This document shows positions 30,053-38,723 of a stretch of 40,717 nucleotides of DNA, one piece after another (the stretch's first letter is position 1; every line of letters starts with the position of its first letter). This DNA comes from Nevskia sp. (GTDB lineage: Bacteria > Pseudomonadota > Gammaproteobacteria > Nevskiales > Nevskiaceae): positions 1 to 40,717 of the forward strand of contig JADGHB010000022.1 in assembly GCA_019689635.1 (NCBI GenBank), read 5' to 3'. A model generated the notes under the pieces. It ran no database searches, was not told the DNA's origin, and saw only the letters and a list, made by a program, of their open reading frames with translations. A program made the position numbers and the translations under genes.

Positions 30053-31459
30053 ATGCACATCACGCACCGCGCACGCCGCCGCCTTCCGGGTTTACTGCTC
30101 GCGTTCGGTTTCCTCCTGCCGCTCGCCGCGCCGGCGTCCGATTCCACTCCCGACACCCTGGATCTCGATCGACGTTTGAAGGTGGTGGAACGCACGCTCG
30201 AAATCCAGCGCGAGGACGACGCGGCCAAGGCCAGGAGCGCGTCCCAGGTGAGCGCCTCGGAAAAAGGCCTGTCCATCAAGGCGGCCAATGGCGCCTATGC
30301 GCTCGACATCGGCGCCCTGGCCCAGATCGACGCTCGTTTTTACATCGATCAAGCGGGGGTGAGCGACGCGTTCCTGCTGCGCCGTCTGCGTCCCGTCATC
30401 CTCAAAGGGTCGTTCGGAGATTGGGTCGCTTTCAACTTCTCGCCAGAGTTCGCAACGGGCAGCGGCGTGAGCGGCGACGGTTCGACCGCGAGCATCGCCG
30501 ACGCCTATCTGGACTTGAAGTTCTCGCCGGCTGCGACGCTACGCGCGGGCCGTCAGAAAACGCCCGTGGGGCTGGAACAACTGCAATCCGACGCCCTCAT
30601 CGGTTTCACCGAGCGCGGCTACACGAGCGAACTGGTGCCCAATCGGGACCTCGGGGCCGTGCTGCAGGGCGTCGTGCTGAAACAAACCTTGAGCTATGCC
30701 CTGGGCTTGTTCGGCGGCGCGCCCGACGGACGGGATTTGAACCGCATCAACGCCGACAACCGCTTCGAAATCGCCGCGCGCCTGTTTGCCGAGCCCTTCA
30801 AGAACGACTACGGCTTGTGGCGCGGGCTGGGCTACGGCCTGGGCGGAAGTTACGAGAACGCGCTGACCGCGTCACCGAGCAACGTCAACGATGCCCTGCC
30901 CCGTTACCGCTCCCCTGGCCAGCAGATCTTCTTCCAGTACGTCAACGGCGGTGCGCCCAACAACACCGTGCTGGCCGACGGCCGTCACTGGCGGCTGGCG
31001 CCGCAACTTTACTACTACAACGGTCCCTTCGGTTTGCTCGGGGAATACGCCGTTTCGCGGCAAAAAGTCGTGCTCAACGGTACCCATGCCGAGTTCGGTC
31101 ATCAGGCCTGGCTCGTGCGCGCGAGCTACGTGCTCACCGGCGAGGACGTCAGCTACGCCGCACCGATCAAGCCGCGCCGTCCGTTCTCGCTCGGCGGCGA
31201 GGGCTGGGGCGCATTTTCGGTGGATGCCCGCCTGGAGGCCTTCGCTGCCGATCCCAAGGCGTTCGACCTCAATTTCGCCGATCTCGGCAAATCGGCCAAG
31301 AACGCGCGCAGCGCGGGCGTGGCCTTGAACTGGTATTTGACCAGCAACCTCAAACTCGCCGCCGATTACGAGCTCACGCGCTTCGACGGCGGGGCCGCTG
31401 CCGGCAAGGATCGGCCCAACGAGCAAGCGGTGTTCTCGCGGCTGCAACTGGCGTTTTGA
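30053..31459 (+). CDS. OprP/OprO-type outer-membrane anion porin
   Basis: 468 residues: signal peptide to about residue 28 (APA/SDS), a short coiled-coil-like segment LDLDRRLKVVERTLEIQRED (36-55), then a 16-strand-like barrel ending in VFSRLQLAF with terminal Phe. Family text of the phosphate-selective porins O and P: ALAQIDARFYIDQ, FLLRRLRPVILKGSFGDWVAFNFSPEFA, DAYLDLKFSPAATLRAGRQKTPVGLEQLQS, GLFGGAPDG. Pseudomonas OprP passes phosphate by a ladder of arginines; this copy sits between sbp and the cys permease genes, so sulfate is the likelier substrate (inference). AAGGGA precedes the ATG. 19 bp separate it from the molbindin gene. No sign of truncation. Confidence 0.85.
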   Translation: MHITHRARRRLPGLLLAFGFLLPLAAPASDSTPDTLDLDRRLKVVERTLEIQREDDAAKARSASQVSASEKGLSIKAANGAYALDIGALAQIDARFYIDQAGVSDAFLLRRLRPVILKGSFGDWVAFNFSPEFATGSGVSGDGSTASIADAYLDLKFSPAATLRAGRQKTPVGLEQLQSDALIGFTERGYTSELVPNRDLGAVLQGVVLKQTLSYALGLFGGAPDGRDLNRINADNRFEIAARLFAEPFKNDYGLWRGLGYGLGGSYENALTASPSNVNDALPRYRSPGQQIFFQYVNGGAPNNTVLADGRHWRLAPQLYYYNGPFGLLGEYAVSRQKVVLNGTHAEFGHQAWLVRASYVLTGEDVSYAAPIKPRRPFSLGGEGWGAFSVDARLEAFAADPKAFDLNFADLGKSAKNARSAGVALNWYLTSNLKLAADYELTRFDGGAAAGKDRPNEQAVFSRLQLAF

Positions 31460-31478
31460 GGTACGGGAGCGGCCGATC

Positions 31479-31700
31479 ATGAGCATCGTCGCGGTGAACA
31501 CGCGCAACCAGCTACGGGGCACGATCATCGCCGTCCATCGCGGGCCGGTGGTCAGCGAAGTGGAAATCGAAACCGGCGCCGGGCTCGTCTCGGCGCTGGT
31601 GACCACGAGCTCGGTGGAGCGCCTGGCCTTGCGCGAGGGCGATGCGGCGCTGGCCTTGTTCAAGGCCGCCGACGTGCTCATTGCGAAACTCGACCGCTGA
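31479..31700 (+). CDS. Single-domain molbindin (TOBE/Mop) protein
   Basis: 73 residues, one full Mop-type TOBE domain: NTRNQLRGTIIAVHRGPVVSEVEIETGAGLVSALVTTSSVERLALREGDAALALFKAADVLIA. Such small molbindins form hexamers that bind molybdate, and sometimes tungstate or sulfate-like oxyanions, in the cytoplasm. Its place inside a sulfate uptake operon is noteworthy: molybdate and sulfate are chemically alike and compete for uptake, and this organism needs molybdenum for NasA and MobA/MoeA-made cofactor. It may bind stray molybdate entering with sulfate; this is inference. It lies 19 bp after the porin and 15 bp before the amidotransferase gene. Confidence 0.85.
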   Translation: MSIVAVNTRNQLRGTIIAVHRGPVVSEVEIETGAGLVSALVTTSSVERLALREGDAALALFKAADVLIAKLDR

Positions 31701-31715
31701 GGAGCGCACGAGCCG

Positions 31716-32336
31716 ATGTGCCTGATCATTTACAAACCCGCCGGTCTGTCGATCCCGACCGAACTGATCGAGGCCGCCGCGCACTTCAACCGCGACGGCT
31801 GGGGCTTGATGGGCCACATCCAGACGCAAGGCTGCCTGTGCGAGCGCCACGAGCGGGTCGATCCGCAGGCGATCCTGCGGCGGCTGCACGTGCTGGAGCA
31901 AGCCGAGTTGTGCCTGCACCTGCGGCTGCGGACGCGCGGCAGCCGCGGGCTGGACGAGGCACAGCCTTTCAAGATCACCGATCGCTACTGGCTCATGCAC
32001 AACGGCACCTTGCGTTTGCCGCCGCAGCCCGGCCACTCGGACAGCCGCCTGCTCGCGGAGCGGATCCTGCGCCCGCTGTTCGCCGCCTGGCCGGAGCTGC
32101 CGATCCAGGCGGCGTTCGTCGCGCTGGTCGAAGCAGGGCTGGGCCCCGAAAACAAAGTCGTGCTGTTCGATGCCGAATGGCGGCGCTTCCATTTCTTCAA
32201 CTATCGGTATGGCGCGGAGTTCGAGGGCCTGTGGCTGTCGAGCACCCGCTGGATCGACCGCCGGCGCCTGGCCCTGGCGCACGCGCCGCAGCCCCAGGCG
32301 CAGAGTTATCCCATCGCAGAGCTGGAGTTCGTATGA
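31716..32336 (+). CDS. Class II glutamine amidotransferase-like (Ntn hydrolase) protein of unknown substrate
   Basis: 206 residues beginning MCLIIYKPAG. After removal of Met, Cys2 would be the N-terminal nucleophile of the Ntn fold. Further family marks: HFNRDGWGLMGH (23-34), HLRLRTRGSRGLDEAQPF (68-85), YWLMHNGTL (91-99, with the HNG motif) and HSDSRLLAERI (107-117). This is a stand-alone glutaminase-type domain with no synthetase partner. The family is common in phages and bacteria but largely uncharacterised. Its stop overlaps the cysT ATG (ATGA), which ties it tightly to the sulfate permease. Neither the ammonia acceptor nor a link to sulfate is known; it could also be a peptidase-like Ntn hydrolase. 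I am sure of the family, not of the job. Confidence 0.8.
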   Translation: MCLIIYKPAGLSIPTELIEAAAHFNRDGWGLMGHIQTQGCLCERHERVDPQAILRRLHVLEQAELCLHLRLRTRGSRGLDEAQPFKITDRYWLMHNGTLRLPPQPGHSDSRLLAERILRPLFAAWPELPIQAAFVALVEAGLGPENKVVLFDAEWRRFHFFNYRYGAEFEGLWLSSTRWIDRRRLALAHAPQPQAQSYPIAELEFV

Positions 32337-33181
32337 ACGCGGCGACACACTCGCGGGATTCCTCGATCAATCGGGTGCTGCCGGGCTTCGGTTTGAGCAT
32401 GGCCTTCACGCTGAGCTATCTCAGCCTGCTGGTGCTCATTCCCTTGGCCGGCGTGTTCGCGAAAGCCGCCGGACTGGGCTTGAGCGGGCTATGGCACGAG
32501 TTGTCCGAGCCCCGCGTGCTCGCCGCTCTGCGGCTCAGTTTCGGCGGCGCTTTGCTGGCGGCGGCGGTCAACCTCGTCTTTGGACCGATCGTCGCCTGGG
32601 TCTTCGTGCGATATCGGTTCTTCGGCAAACGGCTGTGGCATGCGATGGTCGATCTGCCGTTCGCACTGCCGACCGCGGTCGCCGGCATCGCCTTGTCGGC
32701 GCTCTACGGACCACAAGGCTGGCTGGGTCAACCGCTGAATGCCCTGGGAATCAAGGTGGCCTATACCCCGCTCGGCGTATTCGTGGCCATGGTGTTCATC
32801 GGCCTGCCGTTCCTGGTCCGCACGCTGGAGCCGGCGCTCGAACACGCCGAACGCACGCTCGAAGAAGCCGCCGCCACGCTGGGCGCCAATCGCTGGCAAA
32901 CCATCACCCGCGTCATCCTGCCGGCCGTGACGCCCGCCTTGCTCAGCGGCGCGGCGATGGCCTTCGCGCGCGCGGTGGGCGAGTACGGTTCCATCATCTT
33001 CATCGCCGGCAACCTGCCCGGCCTGTCCGAGATCGCGCCGCTGCTGATCATGATCCGCCTCGAAGAGTACGACTACGCCGGCGCCACGGCCATCGCCGCG
33101 GTGATGCTCGTCGCCTCTTGCGCGATCCTGGCCGCGCTCAACGCGCTGCAATTCCGCGCCCGGCGCACGGGTGCGCCATGA
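32333..33181 (+). CDS. cysT: Sulfate ABC transporter permease CysT (CysU)
   Basis: 282 residues (E. coli CysU 277) with six predicted spans. [28 protein letters not shown] opens the protein as in CysT. The coupling-helix EAA motif reads [30 protein letters not shown], followed by [20 protein letters not shown], a CysT hallmark. It forms the membrane channel with CysW for sulfate and thiosulfate. The ATG is inside the stop of the amidotransferase gene, and its own stop overlaps the cysW ATG. Inner membrane. Confident. Confidence 0.95.
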   Translation: MNAATHSRDSSINRVLPGFGLSMAFTLSYLSLLVLIPLAGVFAKAAGLGLSGLWHELSEPRVLAALRLSFGGALLAAAVNLVFGPIVAWVFVRYRFFGKRLWHAMVDLPFALPTAVAGIALSALYGPQGWLGQPLNALGIKVAYTPLGVFVAMVFIGLPFLVRTLEPALEHAERTLEEAAATLGANRWQTITRVILPAVTPALLSGAAMAFARAVGEYGSIIFIAGNLPGLSEIAPLLIMIRLEEYDYAGATAIAAVMLVASCAILAALNALQFRARRTGAP

Positions 33182-34056
33182 GCACCCGCACGCTCGAAGC
33201 GCCGCCCTTGGCGCAAACCAACGCCGCCATCGACGAACCGCGCTGGGTGCGCCATCTGCTGATGGCCGTCGCGCTGTCGTTTTTGGCGATATTCCTGCTG
33301 TTGCCCCTGGGGCAAGTCCTGTTCTCGGCCTTCGCCAAAGGAGCCGGCGCCTGGTGGGCCGCGGTGACCGCCCCCGACTCGCGCGCGGCGATCTGCATGA
33401 GTTTGCTCGTCACATCGCTGGCCGTGGCGGCCAATACGCTGTTCGGCCTGTGCGCGGCGTGGGCGATCGCCTATTTTCATTTTCCCGGCAAACGCTGGCT
33501 CGTGACCTTGATCGATCTGCCGTTTTCGGTATCGCCGGTGATCGCCGGGCTGATTTTCATCTTGATCTTCGGCGCGCGCGGCTGGGCCGGGCCGTGGCTG
33601 AGCGAGCACGGCATCCGGATCGTCTTCGCCTGGCCCGGCATGGTACTGGCGACTACGTTCGTCACCTTTCCCTTCGTGGCGCGCACGCTGATTCCCCTGC
33701 TCCAGCAGAAAGGGTCTCAACACGAGGAAGCCGCGCTGACCCTCGGCGCCTCGGGCTGGCGGATGTTCTGGCAGGTCAGCCTGCCCAAAATGCGCTGGGC
33801 CTTGCTGTACGGCGTGCTGTTGTGCAACGCGCGCGCCATGGGCGAGTTCGGTGCGGTGAGCGTGGTCTCCGGTCATATCCGCGGGCGCACCAACACCATG
33901 CCGCTGCAAGTGGAGCTGTTCTACAACGATTACCAATTCGAAGCCGCTTTTGCGCTCGCCTCGTTGCTGGCCGCCTTGGCCTTGTTGACCATGGGCCTGA
34001 AAGCCTTCCTCGAATGGCGCCTGCGCGACGAGCTCGCGGCAACCCGAGGACACTGA
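33178..34056 (+). CDS. cysW: Sulfate ABC transporter permease CysW
   Basis: 292 residues (E. coli CysW 291), six predicted spans. CysW marks: [51 protein letters not shown], the EAA loop [83 protein letters not shown] (the last part is strongly CysW-specific). Partner of CysT. The start at 33178 overlaps the cysT stop; longer open frames upstream are out-of-gene readings. Two bases separate its stop from the cysA GTG. Confidence 0.95.
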   Translation: MSTRTLEAPPLAQTNAAIDEPRWVRHLLMAVALSFLAIFLLLPLGQVLFSAFAKGAGAWWAAVTAPDSRAAICMSLLVTSLAVAANTLFGLCAAWAIAYFHFPGKRWLVTLIDLPFSVSPVIAGLIFILIFGARGWAGPWLSEHGIRIVFAWPGMVLATTFVTFPFVARTLIPLLQQKGSQHEEAALTLGASGWRMFWQVSLPKMRWALLYGVLLCNARAMGEFGAVSVVSGHIRGRTNTMPLQVELFYNDYQFEAAFALASLLAALALLTMGLKAFLEWRLRDELAATRGH

Positions 34057-34058
34057 AC

Positions 34059-35195
34059 GTGGACATTCGCATCGAAGGACTCAGCCGACGCTTCGGCTCG
34101 GTGGCGGCGCTCGAGCGCATCGACTTGCACATCGCCCGCGGCGAGCTGGTCGCCTTGCTGGGCCCTTCCGGCTCGGGCAAAACCACGCTGTTGCGCGCGA
34201 TCGCCGGCCTGGAGCCGGCGGACGAAGGCCGCATTCTTTTCGGCGCGCTCGACGCCACGCGCTTGCCGGTGCGCGAACGCCAGGTGGGATTCGTCTTCCA
34301 GCACTACGCTTTGTTCGAACACATGACGGTGCTGGACAACGTCACCTTCGGATTGCGGGTCAAGCCGCGCCGCTGGCGACCGGGGCGCGCGGAAATCGAG
34401 CGACGCGCACGCGAACTGCTGGTGCGCGTGCAACTGGAAGGGCTGGAACGGCGTTATCCGAACCAGCTCTCCGGCGGACAGCGTCAGCGCGTGGCGCTGG
34501 CGCGCGCGCTGGCGATCGAGCCGCGCGTGTTGCTGCTCGACGAACCCTTCGGCGCGCTCGACGCCAAGGTGCGCAAGGAACTGCGCGGCTGGTTGCGCGG
34601 TTTGCAGCGCACCACCGGTTACACCACGGTTTTCGTGACGCACGATCACGAAGAAGCGCTGGAGCTGGCGGATCGCGTGGTGATCCTCAACCGCGGCCGC
34701 ATCGAGCAGCTCGGCCCGGTAGCCGAGGTTTACGAATGTCCCGCCAACCCTTTCGTCTTCGAATTCCTCGGCAGCGCCAACGTCCTGCCGGCCGTCGCGC
34801 GCGGCCGCGAACTCTGGCTGCCCGGCGCCGAGCACCCGCTGACGGGCGACCAGATCTTCCCCGGCGGCGAGGTGGCGGTCTATGTCCGCCCTGGCGACGT
34901 ACGCCTTGCCGGTGCGGATCCCGCCGCAATCCCCGCCCGCGTGATCGACCTCCAGCGTACCGGCCCGCGGGTCACGGCGCAGGCCGAGCTGTCGGACGGA
35001 ACGCGGTTGTTTATGGAATTGCCGCACTTGCATCATGACGTCTCTCAGCTAAGCGTGGGTGCGGCGGTGCGCTTGCGCCTGTTGCAGTTTCGCGCCTATT
35101 CGCGCGCGGACGCTCAACGGCCGGGCGCTGGCCGTCCGGACTCTCGGCAACCAGGGGCCGCCCCTTCCGGTCAAGGACGGATCGCCGCTCGCTGA
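34059..35195 (+). CDS. cysA: Sulfate/thiosulfate ABC transporter ATPase CysA
   Basis: 378 residues from GTG 34059, with GAGG about 8 nt upstream (E. coli CysA 365). Walker A GPSGSGKT (35-42), the signature LSGGQRQR (137-144), Walker B LLLDEP with Asp161-Glu162 and the switch His in VTHDHEEA. The C-terminal domain carries the CysA-type regulatory/TOBE fold, with [13 protein letters not shown] and [13 protein letters not shown]. It powers sulfate entry through CysT-CysW. The last 30 residues ([20 protein letters not shown]...) are a low-complexity tail. It is the last gene of the operon and faces the AraC-type gene across a hairpin at 35229-35252. Confidence 0.95.
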   Translation: MDIRIEGLSRRFGSVAALERIDLHIARGELVALLGPSGSGKTTLLRAIAGLEPADEGRILFGALDATRLPVRERQVGFVFQHYALFEHMTVLDNVTFGLRVKPRRWRPGRAEIERRARELLVRVQLEGLERRYPNQLSGGQRQRVALARALAIEPRVLLLDEPFGALDAKVRKELRGWLRGLQRTTGYTTVFVTHDHEEALELADRVVILNRGRIEQLGPVAEVYECPANPFVFEFLGSANVLPAVARGRELWLPGAEHPLTGDQIFPGGEVAVYVRPGDVRLAGADPAAIPARVIDLQRTGPRVTAQAELSDGTRLFMELPHLHHDVSQLSVGAAVRLRLLQFRAYSRADAQRPGAGRPDSRQPGAAPSGQGRIAAR

Positions 35196-35228
35196 GCGGC
35201 GCAGCGCGGCGCAAGATCGTGGCGCTTC

Positions 35229-35252
35229 CCTGAAGCAAAGCTTTTGCTCAGG
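35229..35252. terminator. Possible bidirectional terminator hairpin, cysA/araC junction
   Basis: CCTG-A-AGCAAA (35229-35239) pairs with TTTGCT-CAGG (35243-35252): ten pairs, one bulged A and a 3-nt loop, between two convergent genes (the right arm overlaps the araC stop). No T-tract follows on either strand, so this is a weak terminator call. Confidence 0.35.
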
Positions 35253-36225
35253 CCCGCGGTCTCATGGCGCCGTGGGCCACGCGCTCGCGCCAGGTCGCCG
35301 GCGGCACGCCGAAAGCGCGCTTGAATGCACGCTGAAACGCCGCTGGCGAGTCGTATCCGACTTCGTCGGCGACGCGATCCAAGGTCCAGCCTCGCTCGTG
35401 CAGGTGGCGCGCAGCGAGCTGCATGCGCAGCCGCGTCAGATAGCGCATGGGCGGCTCGCCCAAGACCTCGCGGAACCGCGCCGCCAGGCTGGAGCGCGAA
35501 CTGCCGACCGTGTTCGCGAGCGCTTCGACCGACCACGGTCGGGTCGGTGCGCCATGCAGGATGTGCAGCGCACGGCCGACCAAGGGATCGCGCAGACCCG
35601 CGAACCAGCCGGTGGCCTCTTGAGGCAGCGATTGGATGTGCAGACGCAGGGCTTCCATGAACAGCAACTCGGTGAGGCGCACGCGCAGGCTTTGTGCGCC
35701 AGGCCGGTCTTCCAGCGCTTCGGACGCGGCGTAGTTCACCAGGGCGTCGATGCGCTCGCCGAGGGCGACACTGAAAACGGCCGGGAGCGAAACGAACAGC
35801 GGCTCGAAGGCGCGGCAGTCGCAGCCGAGAAAACCGCACAACAGGCTGATCGCAGGCCGCGCCCCCGTTTGGATACGGACGCGGCGCAGGTCCAGCAAGG
35901 AGCGGCCGCCGAGCGCCTGCGCCATCGGGACACAGGGACGACCGCGAGCGTCGCCGAGCTGATGCGCATCGCCACGCGCCAGCACCACCGCGTTGCCGGC
36001 CGGGACGCGGAACCAGTCGTGCGCCCCCTGGCGGAACCAGCACTCGCCGTGAAGCACGACGTGGAATGCGATGACATGGCTGGTCCCGGCCGGCAGGACC
36101 GGAGCGAGCTGGCACGGCCTCGGATCGCTGGCGATCCCCCACGACCCGACGAGGTCGGCCCGGAACAACAGGGCGCCGGTCAGACGCACCATCGCCAGCG
36201 CATCGGAAAGAACGTCCGCGGCCAT
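35248..36225 (-). CDS. AraC-family transcription regulator with a cupin-type sensor domain
   Basis: 325 residues from ATG 36225, chosen because GGGAGG precedes it by 4 nt and the cupin domain begins right after it; the open frame reaches further upstream without recognisable content. The N-terminal part (about 1-185) matches the cupin of AraC regulators: DVLSDALAMVRLTGALLFRADLVGSWGI, FHVVLHGECWFR and VPAGNAVVLARGDAHQLGD. The C-terminal HTH (about 222-318) contains WSVEALANTVGSSRSSLAARFREVLGEPPMRYLTRLRMQLAARHLHERGWTLDRVADEVGYDSPAAFQRAFKRAFGVPPATWR. The ligand is unknown. It lies divergent to mddA and convergent with cysA; regulation of mddA or of itself is plausible, not shown. Confidence 0.9.
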   Translation of the reverse strand: MAADVLSDALAMVRLTGALLFRADLVGSWGIASDPRPCQLAPVLPAGTSHVIAFHVVLHGECWFRQGAHDWFRVPAGNAVVLARGDAHQLGDARGRPCVPMAQALGGRSLLDLRRVRIQTGARPAISLLCGFLGCDCRAFEPLFVSLPAVFSVALGERIDALVNYAASEALEDRPGAQSLRVRLTELLFMEALRLHIQSLPQEATGWFAGLRDPLVGRALHILHGAPTRPWSVEALANTVGSSRSSLAARFREVLGEPPMRYLTRLRMQLAARHLHERGWTLDRVADEVGYDSPAAFQRAFKRAFGVPPATWRERVAHGAMRPRA

Positions 36226-36344
36226 GATCCCTCCCACGGTCACAAAGCCGGCGTTTGAAGCATGCGCGGCGGAGTATAGGGCATTGTACCCGCGTGCCGA
36301 GCCGCGAAAACTAGGGCTTATTAACTCGAACGGAGAGGCCAAGG
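36226..36344. promoter_or_regulatory. Divergent araC/mddA promoter region
   Basis: On the minus strand TACAAT (36283-36288) and TATACT (36273-36278) are good -10 candidates for the araC-type gene but lack a good -35. On the plus strand TTGTAC (36284-36289) with AAAACT (36307-36312) at 17 bp is a fair mddA promoter. The two promoters would overlap. No clear dyad operator is seen. Confidence 0.35.
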
Positions 36345-37106
36345 ATGCGCGCACTGATACTGCTCTACGGCATCGGCTGTTACGTCGTATTCTTCCTGAC
36401 GTTTTTGTATGCCATCGGTTTCGTCGGCGATTTGCCGCTGCCGAAAACCATCGACCGCCCGGCAATCGCCGCAGCCACCGGCTGGCAGGCATGGATCATC
36501 GACCTGGTCTTGCTCGGAATTTTTGCCGTGCAACACAGCGGCATGGCGCGGCGCGGCTTCAAGATCTGGCTGACGCGCTGGCTGCCGACCGCGGCGGAGC
36601 GCAGCACTTACGTCCTGCTGTCGAGCCTGGCGCTGATCCTGCTGTACTGGCAATGGCGACCGCTGGCCGGCACCGTCTGGAACGCTCCGGCTGGCTGGAG
36701 CGTCGGAGTGCTGTGGGGGCTGTTCGCGCTCGGCTGGCTGCTGGTGCTGAGCGGCACGTTCGTCATCAATCACTTCGACCTGTTCGGCCTGCGCCAGGTC
36801 TGGCTCTATGCAAGAGGCCGCAAATACGCGCCGCCAGAGTTCAAGGAAGGGCTTTACTATCGTCTGGTCCGGCATCCGCTGATGCTCGGCTTCCTCATCG
36901 CCTTCTGGGCGACGCCGAAGATGAGCGTCGGCCATCTGCTGTTCTCCGTGGCCACCACCGGCTACATCCTGCTCGCCTTGCAACTGGAAGAGCGCGACCT
37001 GCTCGCTGCCCACGGCGAGAGTTACCGCGAATATCAGCGTCGGGTCCCCATGCTGTGCCCCTGGCCTCGTCCGCGCGGTGCGGTGGCCAAACGCGCCCGC
37101 ACATAG
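36345..37106 (+). CDS. mddA: Probable methanethiol S-methyltransferase MddA (NnrU-like membrane methyltransferase)
   Basis: 253 residues with about five hydrophobic spans. It resembles the isoprenylcysteine-methyltransferase/NnrU superfamily and, closest by memory, MddA, which methylates methanethiol to dimethyl sulfide with S-adenosylmethionine. Typical stretches: LILLYGIGCYVVFFLTFLYAIGFVGDL, FAVQHSGMARRGFKIWLTRWLP, INHFDLFGLRQVWLYARG, EGLYYRLVRHPLMLGFLIAFWATPKMSVGHLLFS and LEERDLLAAHGESYREYQRRVPML (SAM-site His-Pro and Glu-Glu-Arg). The ribosome site GGAGAGG precedes the ATG. Sulfur context (sulfate operon next door) agrees with the call. NnrU itself, of unknown role in denitrification, is the alternative. 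Confidence 0.72.
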   Translation: MRALILLYGIGCYVVFFLTFLYAIGFVGDLPLPKTIDRPAIAAATGWQAWIIDLVLLGIFAVQHSGMARRGFKIWLTRWLPTAAERSTYVLLSSLALILLYWQWRPLAGTVWNAPAGWSVGVLWGLFALGWLLVLSGTFVINHFDLFGLRQVWLYARGRKYAPPEFKEGLYYRLVRHPLMLGFLIAFWATPKMSVGHLLFSVATTGYILLALQLEERDLLAAHGESYREYQRRVPMLCPWPRPRGAVAKRART

Positions 37107-37143
37107 CCCTGAAAAGACTCTGAGGCCTGGCAGGCCAGGAACG
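37107..37143. other. Short convergent gap mddA/lysS with a small hairpin
   Basis: CCTGG (37126-37130) and CCAGG (37135-37139) form a 5-bp stem with a 4-nt loop between the two stop codons. No T-tract. At most a weak shared end signal. Confidence 0.25.
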
Positions 37144-38643
37144 CTAAGACTCCGGCCTCATCGCGGGAAAGAGCAAAACGTCGCGGATGCTCGGCGAGTC
37201 GGTGAGCAACATCACCAGCCGGTCGATGCCCAGCCCCACGCCGGCGGTCGGCGGCATGCCGTATTCCAGCGCGCGGACGTAGTCCGCGTCGTACACCATT
37301 GCTTCTTCGTCCCCGGCCGCCTTGGCCGCGGCCTGGGCGCGGAAACGCGCCGCCTGATCCTCGGGATCGTTGAGCTCGGAAAAACCATTGGCCAGCTCGC
37401 GGCCACCGATGAACAACTCGAAACGGTCGCTGACCTCCGGATCGGCGTCCTTGCGTCGCGCCAGCGGCGAGACTTCGGTGGGATATTCGGTGATGAAGGT
37501 GGGCTGGATCAGCGTGCCCTCGACGGTCTTCTCGAAGATCTCGGTCAGCAGCTTGCCCGCGCCCATCTCGGGCGTCACCAGCACGCCGCGGGCGTGGGCG
37601 GCGGCGGCTAGATAGGCGCGGTCGCGCAAGCGCGTGCGGTCCAGCTCGGGATTGCGCTGCGCCACCGCTTCGGCCAGCGACAGACGCACGAAAGGCTGCG
37701 CCAGGTCGATCGCCTGGCCCTGGTAGCTCAATGCGGTCTTACCCACGGCCGCCAGCGCGCAATCGCGCAACATCGTTTCCACCAGGGCCATCGCGTCCTG
37801 ATAATCGGCGTAGGCCTGGTAGAACTCCAGCATGGTGAACTCGGGGTTGTGACGGGTGCTCAATCCTTCGTTGCGGAAGTTGCGGTTGAGCTCGTATACG
37901 CGCTCGAACCCACCGACCACCAGGCGCTTGAGATACAGCTCCGGCGCGATGCGCAGATAAAGATCCCGGTCGAGCGCGTTGTGGTGCGTGACGAAGGGTC
38001 GCGCCGCCGCCCCGCCGGCGATGGGCTGGAGCATGGGCGTTTCGACCTCGATGAAGCCCAGGCTGTCGAGGAACTGGCGCAAAAAGCGCACCGCGGCGGC
38101 GCGCACCTCGAACACCCGCCGCGCCTCGGGATTGACGATCAGATCGAGATACCGCTGGCGGTAGCGCGTCTCGGTGTCGGTCAGTCCGGCCCATTTCTCC
38201 GGTAGCGGGCGCAGCGACTTGGCCAGCAACTCGAGCCTTGAGACCTTGAGCGAGAGCTCGCCGGTCTTGGTCTTCATCACCGTACCTTGACAGCCGAGCA
38301 GATCGCCCACGTCCCAGGACTTGAACGCCTCGTAGGTCGCCTCGCCCAGCGCGTCGTGCTGCACGAAGAGCTGGATCGCGCCGGACATGTCCTGCAGCCG
38401 TCCGAAGCTGGCCTTGCCCATCACCCGTTTGGCCATCAGCCGGCCGGCCAGCGCGAACGTCCGCGACTCCTGGGCCAGAGCGGCGGCGTCGCGCGGGCCG
38501 TAGAGCCCGTGCAGCTCGGCGGCCAGCGTGTCGCGGCGGAAGTGGTTGGGATAAGCGCGGCCGGTGGCGCGTAGTCGGGCCAGCTTCTCGCGCCGGTGCG
38601 CGATCAGATAATTCTCGTCCTGCGGCTGATGCTCTTCGGTCAT
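37144..38643 (-). CDS. lysS: Lysyl-tRNA synthetase, class II
   Basis: 499 residues from ATG 38643 (E. coli LysS 505). It charges tRNA-Lys. The N-terminal OB fold (about 55-165) precedes the catalytic core; class II motif 2 is [51 protein letters not shown], and motif 3 is [32 protein letters not shown] at the extreme C-terminus. [18 protein letters not shown] is also strictly lysyl-type. The start is taken at MTEEHQPQ because MT-E-x-Q-x-D-E-N is the normal LysS opening; seven more residues are possible. It lies 80 bp downstream of prfB in the same direction, the usual prfB-lysS pair. Confidence 0.97.
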   Translation of the reverse strand: MTEEHQPQDENYLIAHRREKLARLRATGRAYPNHFRRDTLAAELHGLYGPRDAAALAQESRTFALAGRLMAKRVMGKASFGRLQDMSGAIQLFVQHDALGEATYEAFKSWDVGDLLGCQGTVMKTKTGELSLKVSRLELLAKSLRPLPEKWAGLTDTETRYRQRYLDLIVNPEARRVFEVRAAAVRFLRQFLDSLGFIEVETPMLQPIAGGAAARPFVTHHNALDRDLYLRIAPELYLKRLVVGGFERVYELNRNFRNEGLSTRHNPEFTMLEFYQAYADYQDAMALVETMLRDCALAAVGKTALSYQGQAIDLAQPFVRLSLAEAVAQRNPELDRTRLRDRAYLAAAAHARGVLVTPEMGAGKLLTEIFEKTVEGTLIQPTFITEYPTEVSPLARRKDADPEVSDRFELFIGGRELANGFSELNDPEDQAARFRAQAAAKAAGDEEAMVYDADYVRALEYGMPPTAGVGLGIDRLVMLLTDSPSIRDVLLFPAMRPES

Positions 38644-38723
38644 CGATGATCGGTCGGGTCGCAAGGGCGCAAGCCGCGACCCGCATTGAGGGTGGGTAAA
38701 GTCTGTCGCGGCGGACGCCGTTC

